Assembly: GCA_024278215.1 (NCBI GenBank)
Contig: JAJRTR010000201.1
Span: 1 to 41,795, forward strand
Direction of reading: 5' to 3'
Source of the DNA: a bacterium
Lineage (GTDB): Bacteria > UBP15 > UBA6099 > JAJRTR01
DNA length: 41,795 nucleotides
The position numbers and the translations under genes are program-made. Positions 40,938 through 41,795 of this stretch are shown one piece after another. Position 1 is the first letter of the stretch. Each line of letters opens with the position of its first letter. The notes beneath the pieces were generated by a model that was not told the DNA's origin, did not search any database, and saw only the letters and a list, made by a program, of their open reading frames with translations.

Positions 40938-41672
40938 CTACCATTCATCATCTTTTTCATAACCGTTTCTAATCAGCCAATCTTTAATTAAAGGCTTTAT
41001 GATTTTTTTGTCTTCTTCGCTCAACTCTGTTTTCCATTTGTTCACTGTGCTTTTAACGGTCAGTGAAGTTCCATGACTTTTGAATACATTCTTCCCCTGT
41101 TTTTGCAAATAGTCCAGTGCGTTGTCAACTTCTCCGTTTTCAGTTGATAATCCGGACATCCCGTATAAATTTGTGATAGCTTTCCGGGGTGAGGAAACGA
41201 ATTCTTCATACCTGAAGATATTATCTGTAGTTGTTTTTAAGAATTCATCATGCACGACTTCAGGAAAACTTACCACTGGATCAACGCCTGCCAAATTCAA
41301 GACACCGTCCTTTTTATTGAGTCGGAACTTATTATGTCTGGATATCATGGCATCGCGGGGGTCTCTTATTGTTCGTATGAAGACCGCATTGGGAAATAAA
41401 GCATGGACATCGTCATAATGTTGCCAGCCTATCTTTTCGCAAATTCTCAGTGGTTCTGAATCGGTTTTATTTTCCAGGAAGATATTTACCAGTCGAAGTT
41501 TGAATTTATCCTTGATCGCAGCGGCATAGTACCTGAAAAACATATTTTGTGTTTCAGCAAGAATAGTCTCCGACAAGAGCATAGAATAGCGTGGATGTCC
41601 TATATACGTTAAGCTATCTTCTTTTGCATCATTTGAATATTTTCTCGGATTCTTATAACTGGACAGTACCAA
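40938..41672 (-). pseudogene. Sulfotransferase-family gene, 5' truncated
   Basis: The segment CEKIGWQHYDDVHALFPNAV followed by FIRTIRDPRDAMISRHNKF is the 3'-phosphate-binding motif of PAPS-dependent sulfotransferases. The later FRYEEFV matches the YEDLV strand of the family, and the C-terminal WKTELSEEDKKIIKPLI also fits. The N-terminal GxxRSGTTLL P-loop that binds PAPS is missing. The frame is closed by a TAA at 41688-41690, and the first candidate start is a TTG at 41672 without a ribosome binding site. The gene therefore looks decapitated, with sequence of a transposon-associated gene at the break. It is more AT-rich than its neighbours, suggesting acquisition. Sulfated surface glycans would be the family role. 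Confidence 0.65.
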
Positions 41673-41687
41673 GTTCTGGATAATACT

Positions 41688-41795
41688 TTACCCCTTTTTT
41701 ACTGATTTGCGAAGCTTGGCGAGTTCGACGGATAGGTCGATCCATTCGCCGGTAAGTTTTTTGAATTGCTTATAATTTGCTATTTGTTTTTTCAC
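41688..41795 (-). CDS. C-terminal fragment of a small IS-associated protein (DUF6788-like), runs off the window
   Basis: The visible 35 codons end in a TAA at 41688-41690 and include IANYKQFKKLTGEWIDLSVE and LAKLRKSVKKG. The NY-x-x-F-x-x-L-x-x-x-W-I-D-L-S pattern is typical of the C-terminus of small proteins encoded beside some transposase genes. Whether the protein starts at a GTG at the window edge or further out is unknown. Its stop codon lies 16 bp before the first possible codon of the truncated sulfotransferase. Confidence 0.45.
   Translation of the reverse strand: MKKQIANYKQFKKLTGEWIDLSVELAKLRKSVKKG

Overview
The window looks like a chromosomal segment of a diderm (Gram-negative-type) bacterium, probably from an environmental or candidate-phylum lineage that I cannot name. 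Evidence for an outer membrane is a large porin-like protein with an N-terminal SLH domain, a coiled coil and a C-terminal barrel ending in Phe (OmpM-type), plus two lipobox-bearing lipoproteins. Housekeeping genes are intact and of ordinary bacterial type: asd, hflX, the pyrR-pyrB-pyrC-carA-carB operon, GTP-type PEP carboxykinase, acetate kinase, and L21 and L27. Standard stop codons are used throughout.

Layout. 1-3.1 kb is an accessory patch: the N-terminus of an IS21-type transposase, an AbrB-like/Doc toxin-antitoxin pair with a palindromic operator, an IS91-like remnant, an RHH/RelE-ParE pair and a frameshifted gene with a phage TerS-like zinc-finger module. 3.1-9.5 kb holds asd, hflX and two multi-membrane-spanning GT-C-type proteins. 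9.7-17.5 kb is the minus-strand pyrimidine operon with a long leader that carries a small ORF and two terminator-like hairpins. 17.7-19.7 kb has a small helical protein, a neuB/pseI-like sialic-acid-type synthase broken by one TAA, and a PseH-like acetyltransferase. 19.9-28.5 kb has pckG, a YbjN-like Pro-rich secreted protein, a 959-residue secreted glycoside-hydrolase-like protein and ackA. 28.7-31.9 kb has a secreted S15/CocE hydrolase and a cheX-like/cheY pair. 32.3-38.4 kb is a minus-strand cell-surface cluster (SLH porin and two paralogous Cys-rich beta-propeller lipoproteins). 38.7-39.3 kb is rplU-rpmA. The right end is another insertion-sequence graveyard (ISKra4-type pseudogene, IS21-like end repeats, a 5'-truncated sulfotransferase, the C-terminus of an IS-associated small protein).

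The main unexpected structure is a set of small non-coding inverted-repeat elements. Family 1 is 176 bp, with two copies in opposite orientation at 2944-3119 and 26741-26916 (I count about 14 mismatches). Both are long imperfect palindromes, and both are entered from the same end by the neighbouring gene; one supplies the last six codons and stop of asd. Family 2 is 142 bp, with two copies at 26955-27096 and 39450-39591, 20-bp terminal inverted repeats and short direct repeats at the borders. There is also a single 129-bp inverted-repeat element at 17490-17618, a shared 33-mer at 4351 and 39396, and two copies of a CATTCTGAGCGAAGCGAAGAA-type repeat. Copy numbers elsewhere in the genome cannot be judged from this window.
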